Positions 35,853 to 45,377 are shown, counted from the first letter of the stretch. The stretch is DNA of 51,076 bases from Terriglobia bacterium (GCA_020073365.1 JAIQFL010000026.1:1-51076), one strand, 5' to 3'. Numbers and translations: made by a program. Notes: generated by a model from the letters alone, not told the origin.

Positions 35853-37010
35853 ATGAAAATTGGACTGTTGAGCTGGGAATCACTGCACTCAATTCCTGTT
35901 GGAGGCGTGGGTACCCATGTCACGGAATTGGGCGCCGCACTGGAGCGGAAGGGCCATGAAGTCCACGTGTTCACGCGGATAGGTCACGGCCAGGCGCCCT
36001 ACGAGCGGATTCACGGGGTCCACTATCATCGTTGTCGCTTCCAGTCGAACTCCAATTTTGTGGACGAGATCGACAGCATGTGCCGGTCGTTTGTACTACA
36101 AGTAATGGCTGCCGAGGATTTCGGGGGGGCATTCGACGTCGTGCATGCGCACGATTGGTTGGCTGCCAATGCGCTGATCTGGATCAAGCAGGGGCGTGGG
36201 CGGCGCGGAATCCTGACCATTCACTCTACCGAGTACGGCCGCTGTGGGAACAATTTCCACGGCGGACAGTCGGCGCGCATCCGGAATCAGGAAGGCGGGG
36301 GTATGGACTGGGCTGATCGGGTCATTGCTGTATCCAGCGCGCTCAGGCACGAGGTTCAGTCGATGTATCAAGTGCCCGACTGGAAAATCTCGACGATTTA
36401 CAACGGGGTAAGCGTATCCAATTTCGATGGCTGGATCGAGCCGGCTGAAGTAAAGCGGCGCTATGACATCGGGCCGGTCGATCCCACCGTGCTGTTTGTG
36501 GGCCGCCTCGTGCAGCAAAAAGGTCCCGATCTCCTCATCGAGACTATCCCGTCGATTTTGAAATACTATCCGCGCGCCAAATTCCTGTTTGCCGGTGACG
36601 GAGAGTTGCGAAAACCTGGGGAACTCAGGGCGCGGCAACTCGGCGTGGCGCACGCCACTCGATTCGTCGGATTCCAGGTCAACGGCACGCTGGCGGATCT
36701 CTACAAGGCCTGCGACGTGGTATGCGTTCCCAGCCGCAATGAGCCTTTCGGGATCGTCATCCTGGAGGCGTGGAGCGCCGGGAAGCCGGTTGTCTGCACG
36801 AAAAATGGAGGACCCGAAGAATTTGTGTTGCATAACATAAACGGCCTTAAGGTCCATGCCAACCCGGATTCCATCGCGTGGGGGCTCGGCACGTTGTTTA
36901 CGGATTTCGAGTGGGCCAGGTGGATGGGGCGGAACGGCCGGATCGCCGCCGAGACGGCCTTCGCGTGGGATGCGATTGCAGAACAAACTCTTGCTGTTTA
37001 CCAATCCTGA
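35853..37010 (+). CDS. GT4 alpha-glucan/maltose-1-phosphate synthase-like glycosyltransferase
   Basis: 385 residues. GT-B fold with the glycogen-synthase-type opening MKIGLLSWESLHSIPVGGVG, the FDVVHAHDWLAANAL motif, HSTEYGRCGNN, FVGRLVQQKGPDLLIETIP, FLFAGDGEL and the E-x7-E motif RNEPFGIVILEAWSAG. The lineage resembles GlgA/GlgM-type GT4 enzymes, which transfer glucose from ADP-glucose to glucans or glucose-1-P. No GlgE is seen nearby, so whether it makes maltose-1-P or elongates glucan directly is open. 48 bases behind the pseudo-receiver gene and in the same operon as glycogen phosphorylase. Confidence 0.8.
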   Translation: MKIGLLSWESLHSIPVGGVGTHVTELGAALERKGHEVHVFTRIGHGQAPYERIHGVHYHRCRFQSNSNFVDEIDSMCRSFVLQVMAAEDFGGAFDVVHAHDWLAANALIWIKQGRGRRGILTIHSTEYGRCGNNFHGGQSARIRNQEGGGMDWADRVIAVSSALRHEVQSMYQVPDWKISTIYNGVSVSNFDGWIEPAEVKRRYDIGPVDPTVLFVGRLVQQKGPDLLIETIPSILKYYPRAKFLFAGDGELRKPGELRARQLGVAHATRFVGFQVNGTLADLYKACDVVCVPSRNEPFGIVILEAWSAGKPVVCTKNGGPEEFVLHNINGLKVHANPDSIAWGLGTLFTDFEWARWMGRNGRIAAETAFAWDAIAEQTLAVYQS

Positions 37011-37103
37011 CGCCACAAGCAGAGGACCCCGGAAATACCCGCCGCGCGGATTCCGTCTGGTAGTCTGGAAGATCGGCCCAATCGCCGATGGGGAGGAGTA
37101 GAC

Positions 37104-39236
37104 ATGGATCGTAGAACTATGCCGGCTCTTCCGGATCGCATTCAGCGCATGCTCGAACTGGCTTCCGATCTGTGGTGGAGCTGGAATCCCATGCCCCGCG
37201 AAGTCTTCCGCCGGCTGGACTATCCCCTCTGGCGGCTGACGGCCCACAATCCTGTGAAAATGCTCCGCATGGTTTCGACGGAACATTTGGACCGCGCTGC
37301 CAGAGACCCCTCGTTCCTGGCTATCTATGATGCCGCGGTGTCGGCCTTTGACCAGGCGCGCGGTGCGGAACGGACATGGTGGGGGAACCGCTTTCCGCAG
37401 CTTTCCGCATGTTCCATTGCCTACTTTTCCGCGGAGTTTGCGCTGCACCAGTCACTGCCCATCTACGCGGGGGGACTGGGCGTGCTGGCCGGCGATCATT
37501 GCAAGGAATCGAGCGACCTGGGTCTGCCGCTGATCGGCGTGGGCTTCATGTATCCCATGGGCTATTTCCGCCAGAAGATTTCCCCGGACGGAGCGCAGAT
37601 CGAGCTTTACAGAAGACTCGACTACGATGATGTGGCGGTCGAGCGGGTCATAGATCCCGACGGGAAACCCGGCCGGATTTCTGTTCCTCTGGCCCACGGA
37701 ACAGTGGAGGTTGCCGTGTGGCAGGTGCAACTCGGCGGTGTCAAGTTGCTTTTGCTGGATACCGACCTGCCGGAGAATGCCGCCTGGGACCGGGAGCTTT
37801 CCTCACGCCTCTATGTGGTCGAGCGCGAAACCCGTCTGCGGCAGGAAATCGTCCTTGGTATCGGCGGAGTCCGAGCCCTGCGATTGCTCGGGCATAACCC
37901 GACTGTATGGCACCTCAACGAAGGGCACACTTCCTTCGTGGTGATCGAACGGATCCGGGAAGTGGTTGCGACCGGAGGCAGTTTTCTTGAGGCTCTGCGA
38001 CAAGTTCGATCCAATACCGTTTTCACCACGCACACTCCGATTCCCGCCGGGCACGATACTTTCCCCTTTCACATGGTCGACAGCCAACTGGCGCGTTTCT
38101 GGGAGACCGCGGGGGAGCGGCGGAATACGTTCCTGGCCCTCGGCAGTCACGATGGCGACGAGAGTTCCTTCAACATGACCGCCGTGGCGTTGCGCGGGTC
38201 CGCCGCCATCAACGCGGTGAGCCGCCGCCACCAACAGGTTACCAGTCGGATGTGGGCTTCCTTCTGGCCCGGCGTGCCGGATCACGAGCGGCCGATCGGG
38301 TCGGTCACTAACGGGATTCATGTCCCTACCTGGATCGCGGCGGCGATGGCCGACCTTTTCGACCGGTGGCTGGGTCCGGACTGGACGCTGCATCACGATG
38401 ACCCTGATTTTTGGGGTCGCGCCGCCTCCATCCCGGACCAGGAGATTTGGGCCGTCCGGCAACTCCTGCGGCAGAACTTGTTGGAGTTCGCCCGCGAACG
38501 GTCGCGCCACGCCTGGAGAGACGGCGAGGCAAGCTGTTCCCAGGTAGTAGCTTCGGGCACGTTGCTGGACCCTTTGGCACTGACCATTGGATACGCCCGG
38601 CGATTCACCGAATACAAACGTCCGGAGCTGATCTTCCACGATCGGGACCGCCTGGCGCGCATACTCCATGCGCCCCGGCGCCCGGTCCAGATCGTTTTTG
38701 CCGGCAAAGCCCACCCGGCGGATGAGACCGGCAAACGGCCGCTCCAGCGGATTTACAAAGATGCCATGGACCCCAAATTCGGGGGGCGTATCGCGTTCGT
38801 CGAGGATTACGATCTGCATGTGGCGCATCTCTTCGTGCAGGGATGCGACGTCTGGTTGAACACCCCACGCGAGCCCATGGAAGCCTCTGGCACGAGCGGC
38901 ATGAAAGCGTCCATCAATGGGGTCCTGCACCTGAGCGTCGCGGATGGTTGGTGGCCGGAGGCCTACTCGGGATCGAACGGCTGGCTGATCGACGCCCCGG
39001 CCGAGGCTGGCGATGCGGCCCAGGCGGACGCTCTGTACCGCCTCCTCGAAGAAAAGATCGTGCCTGCGTTTTATGAGCGCGACCCGATGGGCCTGCCACG
39101 GCGTTGGATCGAGATGATCAAGGGGGCCATCGGTACTGTGGCGCCGCACTTCAGTGCCCGGAGAATGGTGAAGGAATATACCGAGCGGGCGTATGTTCCC
39201 ATGGCGAACCGGGCATTGTCCCTCCCGCCCGGATAA
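37104..39236 (+). CDS. glgP: Alpha-glucan (glycogen) phosphorylase, GT35 short type
   Basis: 710 residues, the shorter bacterial/archaeal class of GT35 (muscle type is about 840). N-terminal DUF3417-like part (LWWSWNPMPREVFRRLDYPLW), then SIAYFSAEFALHQSLPIYAG, GVGFMYPMGYFRQ, VWHLNEGHTSFVVIERI, TTHTPIPAGHDTF, GSVTNGIHVPTWIA. The pyridoxal-phosphate lysine lies in EASGTSGMKASING. The enzyme splits glucose-1-P from non-reducing ends of glycogen with phosphate. Strong ribosome site (GGAGGAG) before ATG 37104. Breakdown enzyme placed between synthesis genes, as in many glycogen operons. Confidence 0.95.
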   Translation: MDRRTMPALPDRIQRMLELASDLWWSWNPMPREVFRRLDYPLWRLTAHNPVKMLRMVSTEHLDRAARDPSFLAIYDAAVSAFDQARGAERTWWGNRFPQLSACSIAYFSAEFALHQSLPIYAGGLGVLAGDHCKESSDLGLPLIGVGFMYPMGYFRQKISPDGAQIELYRRLDYDDVAVERVIDPDGKPGRISVPLAHGTVEVAVWQVQLGGVKLLLLDTDLPENAAWDRELSSRLYVVERETRLRQEIVLGIGGVRALRLLGHNPTVWHLNEGHTSFVVIERIREVVATGGSFLEALRQVRSNTVFTTHTPIPAGHDTFPFHMVDSQLARFWETAGERRNTFLALGSHDGDESSFNMTAVALRGSAAINAVSRRHQQVTSRMWASFWPGVPDHERPIGSVTNGIHVPTWIAAAMADLFDRWLGPDWTLHHDDPDFWGRAASIPDQEIWAVRQLLRQNLLEFARERSRHAWRDGEASCSQVVASGTLLDPLALTIGYARRFTEYKRPELIFHDRDRLARILHAPRRPVQIVFAGKAHPADETGKRPLQRIYKDAMDPKFGGRIAFVEDYDLHVAHLFVQGCDVWLNTPREPMEASGTSGMKASINGVLHLSVADGWWPEAYSGSNGWLIDAPAEAGDAAQADALYRLLEEKIVPAFYERDPMGLPRRWIEMIKGAIGTVAPHFSARRMVKEYTERAYVPMANRALSLPPG

Positions 39237-39266
39237 CCAGATTTCAACAAAAGATAGAGAGGTCCT

Positions 39267-40724
39267 ATGACAACTGTTGAGTTACAGGAGTATATCGGCG
39301 GGCTGCCGAACATCTGCGGCTCCGAGGAGCTCATCGCCCAGGCCGTATCGCGACCGGGAGCCGCTTATCTGGGGGAGTCCGGTATTGACTTTGGCCGTGC
39401 AAAGAGCGCATTCAGCAACGCCCTGCACATGCACCAGCCTCTGATTCCCGCCGGCGCGCCCGACCTGGCCACGGCCCCGGTGATCAGCAATCTCCAACAT
39501 ATGCGGGACTTCGGGAACGATGAAGCCCGGTACAATGCGGGAATCTTCGCCTGGTGCTACAAGCGGATGGGCGAGTTCCTTCCGCAGTTGATCCACGAAG
39601 GCAGGCAGCCGCGCGTGATGCTGGACTACTCGGGCTGCCTGTTGCATGGGCTGCGGACGATGGGTCTGGACGATGTCATGGACAGTCTCCGTAACGTCAC
39701 CTGTAACCCGGCGTACCGCCGTGCCGTGGAATGGTTGGGCAACTCCTGGGGACACGCCGTGGCCCCTTCCACGCCGGCGCAGGATTTTCGCCTGCACGTG
39801 CGCGCCTGGCAGCACCATTTTGCCGCGATCTTCGGCGTGGAGGCGCTCAGCCGCGTGCGAGGATTCTCGCCGGCGGAAATGGCGCTGCCCAACCATCCCG
39901 ATGTGGCCTACGAATTTATCCGGACGCTGAAGGAGTGCGGGTACCGATGGGTGCTGGTGCAGGAGCACTCCGTCGAGCGCGTGGAAGATGCAGGCCCCAT
40001 CCGCCAACCACACGTCCCGCATTTGCTGGTGGCGCGCAACTCGCAGGGGCAAACCGAAAGTATCACCGCCATTATCAAGACCCAGGGTAGCGACACCAAG
40101 CTGGTGGCCCAGATGCAGCCTTACTACGAGGCGAAAGGCTTGTCCCGGGCTGCCCTGGGGGCCAAGTCCGTCCCCCAACTCTCGGCCCAGATAGCGGACG
40201 GCGAGAACGGCGGCGTCATGATGAATGAGTTCCCGGCCAAGTTCCTGGACGTCATGCGCGAAGCTTCCGGCTCCGATACGCCGCCCGTCAACGTCAGCGA
40301 ATACCTGGAATATCTCGATACACTGGGAATTCGCGAGCGCGACTTCCCGGTCATCCAGCCCATCATGCAGAAACGAATTTGGGACCGGTTTCAGTCGCCT
40401 GCCGGCCGCGATGCCCTGGAGCAGGTGATTGCGCAACTGAGAAAGGAAGACGGCCGCTTTCACATGGAAGGTGGAAGCTGGACCAACAATCTTTCGTGGG
40501 TGCGCGGCTACGGCAATGTTCTGGGGCCCATGGACCAACTGAGTGCCCTATTCGCCGAAAAAACGCGCGGCGTTGCTCCATCCGAGCACCGCTACCGCAA
40601 TGCTCTATACTACTTGCTAATGACCCAGACCAGTTGCTTCCGATACTGGGGCAGCGGTATCTGGACCGAGTATGCTCGCGAGCTCTGCCGGAGGGCTACC
40701 GCAATTCTTCAACATGATTTCTGA
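39267..40724 (+). CDS. GH57-family glycoside hydrolase (alpha-amylase/glucanotransferase type)
   Basis: 485 residues. Family-57 signature: start SNALHMHQPLIPAG (conserved HMHQP), GNSWGHAVAPSTP, GFSPAEMALPNH with the likely nucleophile Glu in the E-x-A-L-P context, GYRWVLVQEHSVE and MMNEFPAKF. The C-terminal RFHMEGGSWTNNLSWVRG and TQTSCFRYWGSG are also typical. GH57 members cleave or transfer alpha-1,4 glucans; the exact activity cannot be told from sequence alone. 30 bases behind glgP, translated from ATG 39267 with GAGAGG upstream. Confidence 0.88.
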   Translation: MTTVELQEYIGGLPNICGSEELIAQAVSRPGAAYLGESGIDFGRAKSAFSNALHMHQPLIPAGAPDLATAPVISNLQHMRDFGNDEARYNAGIFAWCYKRMGEFLPQLIHEGRQPRVMLDYSGCLLHGLRTMGLDDVMDSLRNVTCNPAYRRAVEWLGNSWGHAVAPSTPAQDFRLHVRAWQHHFAAIFGVEALSRVRGFSPAEMALPNHPDVAYEFIRTLKECGYRWVLVQEHSVERVEDAGPIRQPHVPHLLVARNSQGQTESITAIIKTQGSDTKLVAQMQPYYEAKGLSRAALGAKSVPQLSAQIADGENGGVMMNEFPAKFLDVMREASGSDTPPVNVSEYLEYLDTLGIRERDFPVIQPIMQKRIWDRFQSPAGRDALEQVIAQLRKEDGRFHMEGGSWTNNLSWVRGYGNVLGPMDQLSALFAEKTRGVAPSEHRYRNALYYLLMTQTSCFRYWGSGIWTEYARELCRRATAILQHDF

Positions 40725-40780
40725 TGGCCGCCCGCCCTCGGCAGAGTTCAGTTCGAAATGACTCACCAGGAGATGATATT

Positions 40781-40990
40781 GTGAAATGCTGGTTCTGTGA
40801 AGCCGACGCGCGAGGAACGTGCGCCGCGTGTGGGCGGGCTCTGTGCCACCAACACGCGCATATCCATGACGAGTTGACGCTTGCCAAATCCGACACGAGT
40901 ACAGGGTTCGCCAGCTACTACAACGTCTACGGAGCGCTCAAATGCGGCGATTGCCGGCTGGAATGGAAAAACTACCAACCCGGACGGTGA
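40781..40990 (+). CDS. Small B-box-like zinc-finger protein
   Basis: 69 residues from GTG 40781, which has AGGAG eight bases upstream; the longer frame lacks such a site. Cysteine/histidine pattern: CWFC, then CAACGRALC, then HQHAHIH, then CGDC near the end, enough ligands for two zinc ions in a B-box/DUF2180-like arrangement. No DNA-binding or catalytic motif. Sits in the glycogen operon, 56 bases after the GH57 gene and 7 before the DUF4912 gene, so it is probably a protein-interaction module for glycogen enzymes; this role is only inferred. Confidence 0.7.
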   Translation: MKCWFCEADARGTCAACGRALCHQHAHIHDELTLAKSDTSTGFASYYNVYGALKCGDCRLEWKNYQPGR

Positions 40991-40997
40991 AAGGGAC

Positions 40998-42113
40998 GTG
41001 ACGGACGAATCCGGGAGCGAGGGCTCCCAGTTGCTCGGCGTGGTGAGGACCACCCTGGCGCGCATCATTTCTGCGATTCGAGCGTTCGGCGCCGCCCTCC
41101 CGTCCCAGGCTCCACAGCCGAAAACCGGCTCGCGGCCGTTTGGAGACTACGAAAAGGTCGAAGAGGCCAAGTATCACTCGGCAATGCCGCCGTCTCCGGC
41201 CGACGCCGGGGACCTCCCCGAGTGGTCCGGACGGCCCCGCGTGGTGCTGCTGCCCGTCGATCCGTACCTGGTCCATGTTTATTGGGATTTCGACCTCTCC
41301 AAACTGCCGGAGGACACCTCTGCGGCCGTGCTGCGTTTTTACGATGCGGATGGTCACTTCGACGTGGGTGTCGATCTGCGGACGAGCAACTGGTACGTTC
41401 CCCTTTGGAGTCCGGCGAAGACGTATTACGCCGATCTCGGCGCAATCACTGCGGCCGGTGACTTTATTCCGCTCCTGCGCTCCAACACGATCCAGACACC
41501 GCGTGCGTGGCCGGTGGCCGAAGTGGAACACCGTTTCGTCTCAGCCAGCACCTTTTCCCCGCATTCCCGGGAAGCAGTTCCGTCACTGGATCCGCCGTTC
41601 CATTCAGATCATGCCGGAATGCTGGAAATCGCCAATCGCGCCGACGGCTCCCCAACAGCAGCCCAGCCCCCGCCGGCGGAGGCGGAGCCGGCGGTCTCCG
41701 TGGCCGCGCCGCCAACCCAACAGGACATTGGCCTGAGCCGTGACACTCAGGACACTGACGACGTGGTCCCGGTGACCGCTCCGCCAACCCGGCAGGACAC
41801 TGGCCTGAGCCGCGACACTCAATACACTGACAACGCGGTTTCGGTGACCGCGCCGCCAACCCGACAGCACGCCCCCCCGGGCGCCGCGGAGATTCTGCGA
41901 AGGAGATTGTCGGAGATCTATGAGCTTCGGCAGTCGCCGCCGCAGCCCCCAAGAGCCGTCGTGGAGAGTCCTCCCGCCGCTCCCGCCATCCCTCCGCTCC
42001 CGGCCGTACCGGATCTGCCCGGCGATTTGACCGCGCACGCCGAACGACAATTCTCGCCCGGCCTCTCCTCACTTCTGCTGGGAACACAAGGCCCCAAGGG
42101 ACCGGTTGGTTAG
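40998..42113 (+). CDS. DUF4912 protein with proline-rich tandem-repeat tail
   Basis: 371 residues from GTG 40998 (AAGGG three bases before; start moderately sure). The ordered part, about residues 70-180, is DUF4912: RPRVVLLPVDPYLVHVYWDF ... LRFYDADGHFDVGVDLRTSN ... WYVPLWSPAKTYYADLGAIT. This domain is found next to glycogen and GH57 genes and is thought to bind other proteins or glucan. Residues 220-371 are disordered, rich in Pro/Ala, with 2.3 copies of a 24-residue repeat. No signal peptide. Gaps of 7 and 6 bases to its neighbours show tight coupling to the GH57-GT5 fusion gene. Confidence 0.8.
   Translation: MTDESGSEGSQLLGVVRTTLARIISAIRAFGAALPSQAPQPKTGSRPFGDYEKVEEAKYHSAMPPSPADAGDLPEWSGRPRVVLLPVDPYLVHVYWDFDLSKLPEDTSAAVLRFYDADGHFDVGVDLRTSNWYVPLWSPAKTYYADLGAITAAGDFIPLLRSNTIQTPRAWPVAEVEHRFVSASTFSPHSREAVPSLDPPFHSDHAGMLEIANRADGSPTAAQPPPAEAEPAVSVAAPPTQQDIGLSRDTQDTDDVVPVTAPPTRQDTGLSRDTQYTDNAVSVTAPPTRQHAPPGAAEILRRRLSEIYELRQSPPQPPRAVVESPPAAPAIPPLPAVPDLPGDLTAHAERQFSPGLSSLLLGTQGPKGPVG
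41706..41870 (+). repeat. 72-base coding tandem repeat in the DUF4912 gene
   Basis: Units 41706-41777 and 41778-41849 encode APPT(Q/R)QD(I/T)GLSRDTQ-type blocks of 24 residues; a third partial unit (APPTRQH) follows. Reading frame is kept, so copy number could vary without frameshift. Confidence 0.75.
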
Positions 42114-42119
42114 TCGCCT

Positions 42120-45100
42120 ATGGAAGGCTACCTGGCCCTTGTACTCCACGCCCATCTCCCTTACGTGCGCCATCCGGAGTACGAAGATTCTCTGGAGGAG
42201 AACTGGCTCTTTGAGGCGATTACCGAGACCTACGTCCCCCTGTTTCTGGTGATGGAGAGCCTGATCGAGGACGGTATCGATTTCCGCCTCACTTTCTCTC
42301 TGACGCCGACTCTCGCTTCGATGCTCCTCGATCCGCTTCTCCAGGAACGTTATCTGAAGAAACTGGAGAGAACCATCGAGCTTGCCGAAAAGGAGATCGT
42401 CCGGACCGCCTCGCTCCCCGATTTTCAACCCCTCGCTCGCATGTATCTCAGGCTGTTACGGCAGGTGCATGACGCTTTCGTGAAGCGGTACGAAAAGAAT
42501 CTGGTGCGGGGCTTCGAACATTTTCAGAGGGCAGGCAAGGTGGAGGTCATTGCCAGCGCCGCCACCCACGGATACCTTCCTCTGCTTTCCGTAAATGAAG
42601 CCGCCGTACGGGCCCAGATCGGAATCGGAGTGGAGCACTATCGAAAGACATTCGGGCGTTCGCCCGAAGGCTTCTGGCTGCCCGAGTGCGGCTACTACCC
42701 GGGTGTCGACGCTATTCTGCGGCAGCACGGCATACGACACACCATCGTGGAGACGCATGGCGTGACACGGGCCGACCACCGGCCGCGCTTCGGCGTGTAC
42801 GCGCCCATCGTGTGCCCTTCCCATGTCGCCGTGTTCGGCCGCGACCCCGATTCTTCGCGCCAGGTTTGGAGTTCCGAGGTCGGCTACCCGGGCGATTTCG
42901 ACTACCGCGAATTCTACCGTGACATCGGCCACGACCTGCCAATGGACTACATCGGGCCCTACATTCACCGCGATGGCATCCGCCTCGACACGGGGATCAA
43001 GTATTACCGGATCACCGGGAAGGACAGCCACAAAGAGCCCTATGTACCCGAATGGGCGGAACAGAAAGCCGCCACCCACGCCCAGCACTTCCTGGCCGAA
43101 CGGATCAAGCAGGTGCGGAACCTCCGTTCGGCCATGGATCGCAGGCCGGTGGTGGTGGCGCCGTATGATGCCGAACTCTTCGGGCACTGGTGGTTCGAAG
43201 GACCGCGCTGGCTCGATTACCTCATTCGCGGGATTGCTCTGGATCAATCGACGATTCGGCTGGCGACGCTGTCGGAATACCTCAGCGAGTATCCGGTGAA
43301 TCAGTTCGCGACGCCTGCCATGTCGAGTTGGGGCCACGACGGCTTCAGCGAGGTCTGGCTGAACGGTGAGAATGACTGGATCTACCGTCATCTTCACCGG
43401 GCCGCCGAGTGGATGGAGCAATTGAGTGCCGCCCACTCCCAGGCTACGGGCCTGACACTCCGGGCCCTGAACCAGGCGGCGCGCGAACTACTTCTGGCGC
43501 AGTCCAGCGACTGGGCGTTCATGATCAACTCGGGAACGATGAGAGAGTATGCGACTCAGAGGACCAAGACCCATCTCATACGACTGCACCAGCTTGGCCA
43601 GCAGATCGAAAGCGCAGCCATCGACCAGGCCGCGCTGCAGAATTTAGAGGAACGGGACAATATCTTCGCCGGGATCTCAACCGCGGCGGCCTTTGCCCCC
43701 GGCCGAAGCGTCGCGCGGCAAGAGGTGGCGACCACTCTGCCGGCGCGGGTTCCGGCTGGCACGGCGCTACAGATCGTCATGGTTTGCCCGGAACTCGTCC
43801 CTTTTGCTAAGACGGGTGGCCTTGCGGACATGGTGAGTTCGCTCGCGCTTGCCTTGCGAAGACTCGGTCACCAGGTCCGTGTGATAATGCCGGCCTATCG
43901 CGACGTGGTTGAGAAGGGAATGGCCTCGGATACCGGCATTCGGTTCAATGTCTCGATCGCCGGCAGATCCGAAGTGGGCATGCTGCTCACGGCAACCCTC
44001 GGCGCAGACACTCCGGTCTATTTCATTCGATCCGACCGGTACTTCGATCGGCCCTTCCTGTATGGCGCCCCGGAAGGTGACTATCCTGACAACGCGGAAC
44101 GATTTGTCTTCTTCACGCGCGGCGTCCTGGAAGTGCTGCGCCAACTCGGTCCGCCCCACGTTCTCCACGCCCACGATTGGCAGGCGGCTCTGGCGATCGC
44201 CTTCCTCAAAGCCCAGCCCGAATTGTATCCGGGGCTATCCTCCGTACGGACGGTGTTCACCATTCACAACCTGGGATATCAAGGACTGTTTCCTCCCCAC
44301 CAGTGGAGCCTGGTGGGGCTGGACCAGAGTCTGTTTACGGCCCGCCATCTCGAGTTTTATGGCCAGATCAACTTTCTCAAGGCCGCGATCGTGTTCGCCG
44401 ACGCGCTCACTACGGTGAGTCCCACATATAGCCGGGAGATCCGAACGGCTGAATTTGGCTTCGGGCTCGAGGGTATCCTCGAAGCGCGCGCGGCCAGTCT
44501 GGTAGGCATATTGAACGGCGCGGACTACGAAATCTGGAACCCGCGGCTGGATCGATTCATCGCCAGCAACTACGATCCCGGGGACCTCTCCGGCAAGAGA
44601 GCGTGCAAAGCCGACCTGCAAAGGACCTTCGGACTCCGAGAAGACCCCGAGATCCCCCTCCTCGGCGCCGTGTCACGGCTGGTATCCCAGAAGGGATTCG
44701 ATCTGGTGGAACGAGTACTCGACGATCTGCTGCAGAGGGGCGTGCAGTTAGTCATCCTGGGGACCGGTGACCGGAGATATCAGGATTTCTTCCAGGCGGC
44801 GGCCCATCGGAATTCGGGAAGGCTCGGAGTTCGCATTGCATTCGAGGATGCCCTGGCCCATAAGATCGAGGCCGGAGCCGATATGTTCCTGATGCCTTCC
44901 CGTTATGAGCCGAGCGGGCTGAATCAGCTTTACAGTCTGAAGTACGGGACCATTCCAATCGTCAGGGCTACGGGGGGACTGAAAGACAGTGTGGAGGAAT
45001 TCGATCCCTCGACAGGAAGAGGCAACGGCTTCGTATTCGACGAATATGACGGCGCAGCGCTTCTGGCGGCCCTGGACCGTGCTTTGGCGGTCTTCCGCGG

Positions 45101-45236
45101 TAAGGAGCCATGGCGGACACTGATGAGAGCTGCCATGACGGCGGACTATTCCTGGGACCGCTCCGCCCGCCAGTACTCGAACTTGTATGGGAATCTGGTG
45201 CAGGGTATCGGGATCCCCGCTAACCTTGGTCCTTGA
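42120..45236 (+). CDS. Fused GH57 branching enzyme - GT5 glycogen synthase
   Basis: 1038 residues, two enzymes in one chain. Residues 1-525 are a GH57/DUF1957 alpha-1,4-glucan branching enzyme: LALVLHAHLPYVRHPE, nucleophile Glu189 in GFWLPECGYYPG, acid/base Asp350 in VVAPYDAELFGHWWFEG, plus the C-terminal helical domain (SDWAFMINSGTMREYA). After a linker (about 525-548) comes a complete GlgA-type GT5 synthase, 549-1035: IVMVCPELVPFAKTGGLADM (K-x-G-G ADP-glucose loop), HDWQAALAIAF, FTIHNLGYQGLFP, AVSRLVSQKGFDLV and PSRYEPSGLNQLYSLKYGTI. It would elongate and branch glycogen in one protein. All catalytic residues are present. Last gene of the glycogen operon. Confidence 0.92.
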   Translation: MEGYLALVLHAHLPYVRHPEYEDSLEENWLFEAITETYVPLFLVMESLIEDGIDFRLTFSLTPTLASMLLDPLLQERYLKKLERTIELAEKEIVRTASLPDFQPLARMYLRLLRQVHDAFVKRYEKNLVRGFEHFQRAGKVEVIASAATHGYLPLLSVNEAAVRAQIGIGVEHYRKTFGRSPEGFWLPECGYYPGVDAILRQHGIRHTIVETHGVTRADHRPRFGVYAPIVCPSHVAVFGRDPDSSRQVWSSEVGYPGDFDYREFYRDIGHDLPMDYIGPYIHRDGIRLDTGIKYYRITGKDSHKEPYVPEWAEQKAATHAQHFLAERIKQVRNLRSAMDRRPVVVAPYDAELFGHWWFEGPRWLDYLIRGIALDQSTIRLATLSEYLSEYPVNQFATPAMSSWGHDGFSEVWLNGENDWIYRHLHRAAEWMEQLSAAHSQATGLTLRALNQAARELLLAQSSDWAFMINSGTMREYATQRTKTHLIRLHQLGQQIESAAIDQAALQNLEERDNIFAGISTAAAFAPGRSVARQEVATTLPARVPAGTALQIVMVCPELVPFAKTGGLADMVSSLALALRRLGHQVRVIMPAYRDVVEKGMASDTGIRFNVSIAGRSEVGMLLTATLGADTPVYFIRSDRYFDRPFLYGAPEGDYPDNAERFVFFTRGVLEVLRQLGPPHVLHAHDWQAALAIAFLKAQPELYPGLSSVRTVFTIHNLGYQGLFPPHQWSLVGLDQSLFTARHLEFYGQINFLKAAIVFADALTTVSPTYSREIRTAEFGFGLEGILEARAASLVGILNGADYEIWNPRLDRFIASNYDPGDLSGKRACKADLQRTFGLREDPEIPLLGAVSRLVSQKGFDLVERVLDDLLQRGVQLVILGTGDRRYQDFFQAAAHRNSGRLGVRIAFEDALAHKIEAGADMFLMPSRYEPSGLNQLYSLKYGTIPIVRATGGLKDSVEEFDPSTGRGNGFVFDEYDGAALLAALDRALAVFRGKEPWRTLMRAAMTADYSWDRSARQYSNLYGNLVQGIGIPANLGP

Positions 45237-45302
45237 CCTACCGATGGTGAGGCATCCGCTTGTCTTGCAGTGCTGCGAACAAGTTGCCGATACTACTCGG
45301 GC

Positions 45303-45317
45303 CATCGTCTGTCCCAC
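45303..45317. repeat. Single arm of the GTGGGACAGACGATG repeat
   Basis: CATCGTCTGTCCCAC is the reverse complement of the terminal arm found at 19665-19681 and 29910-29926. It lies in the short gap behind the glycogen operon; no second arm is close by. Confidence 0.5.
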
Positions 45318-45377
45318 AGGGTCGGCAACCCTACAAGGGGGGGTGCCTGCCTGCAGACTGCTAAACTGGCAGAAAGC

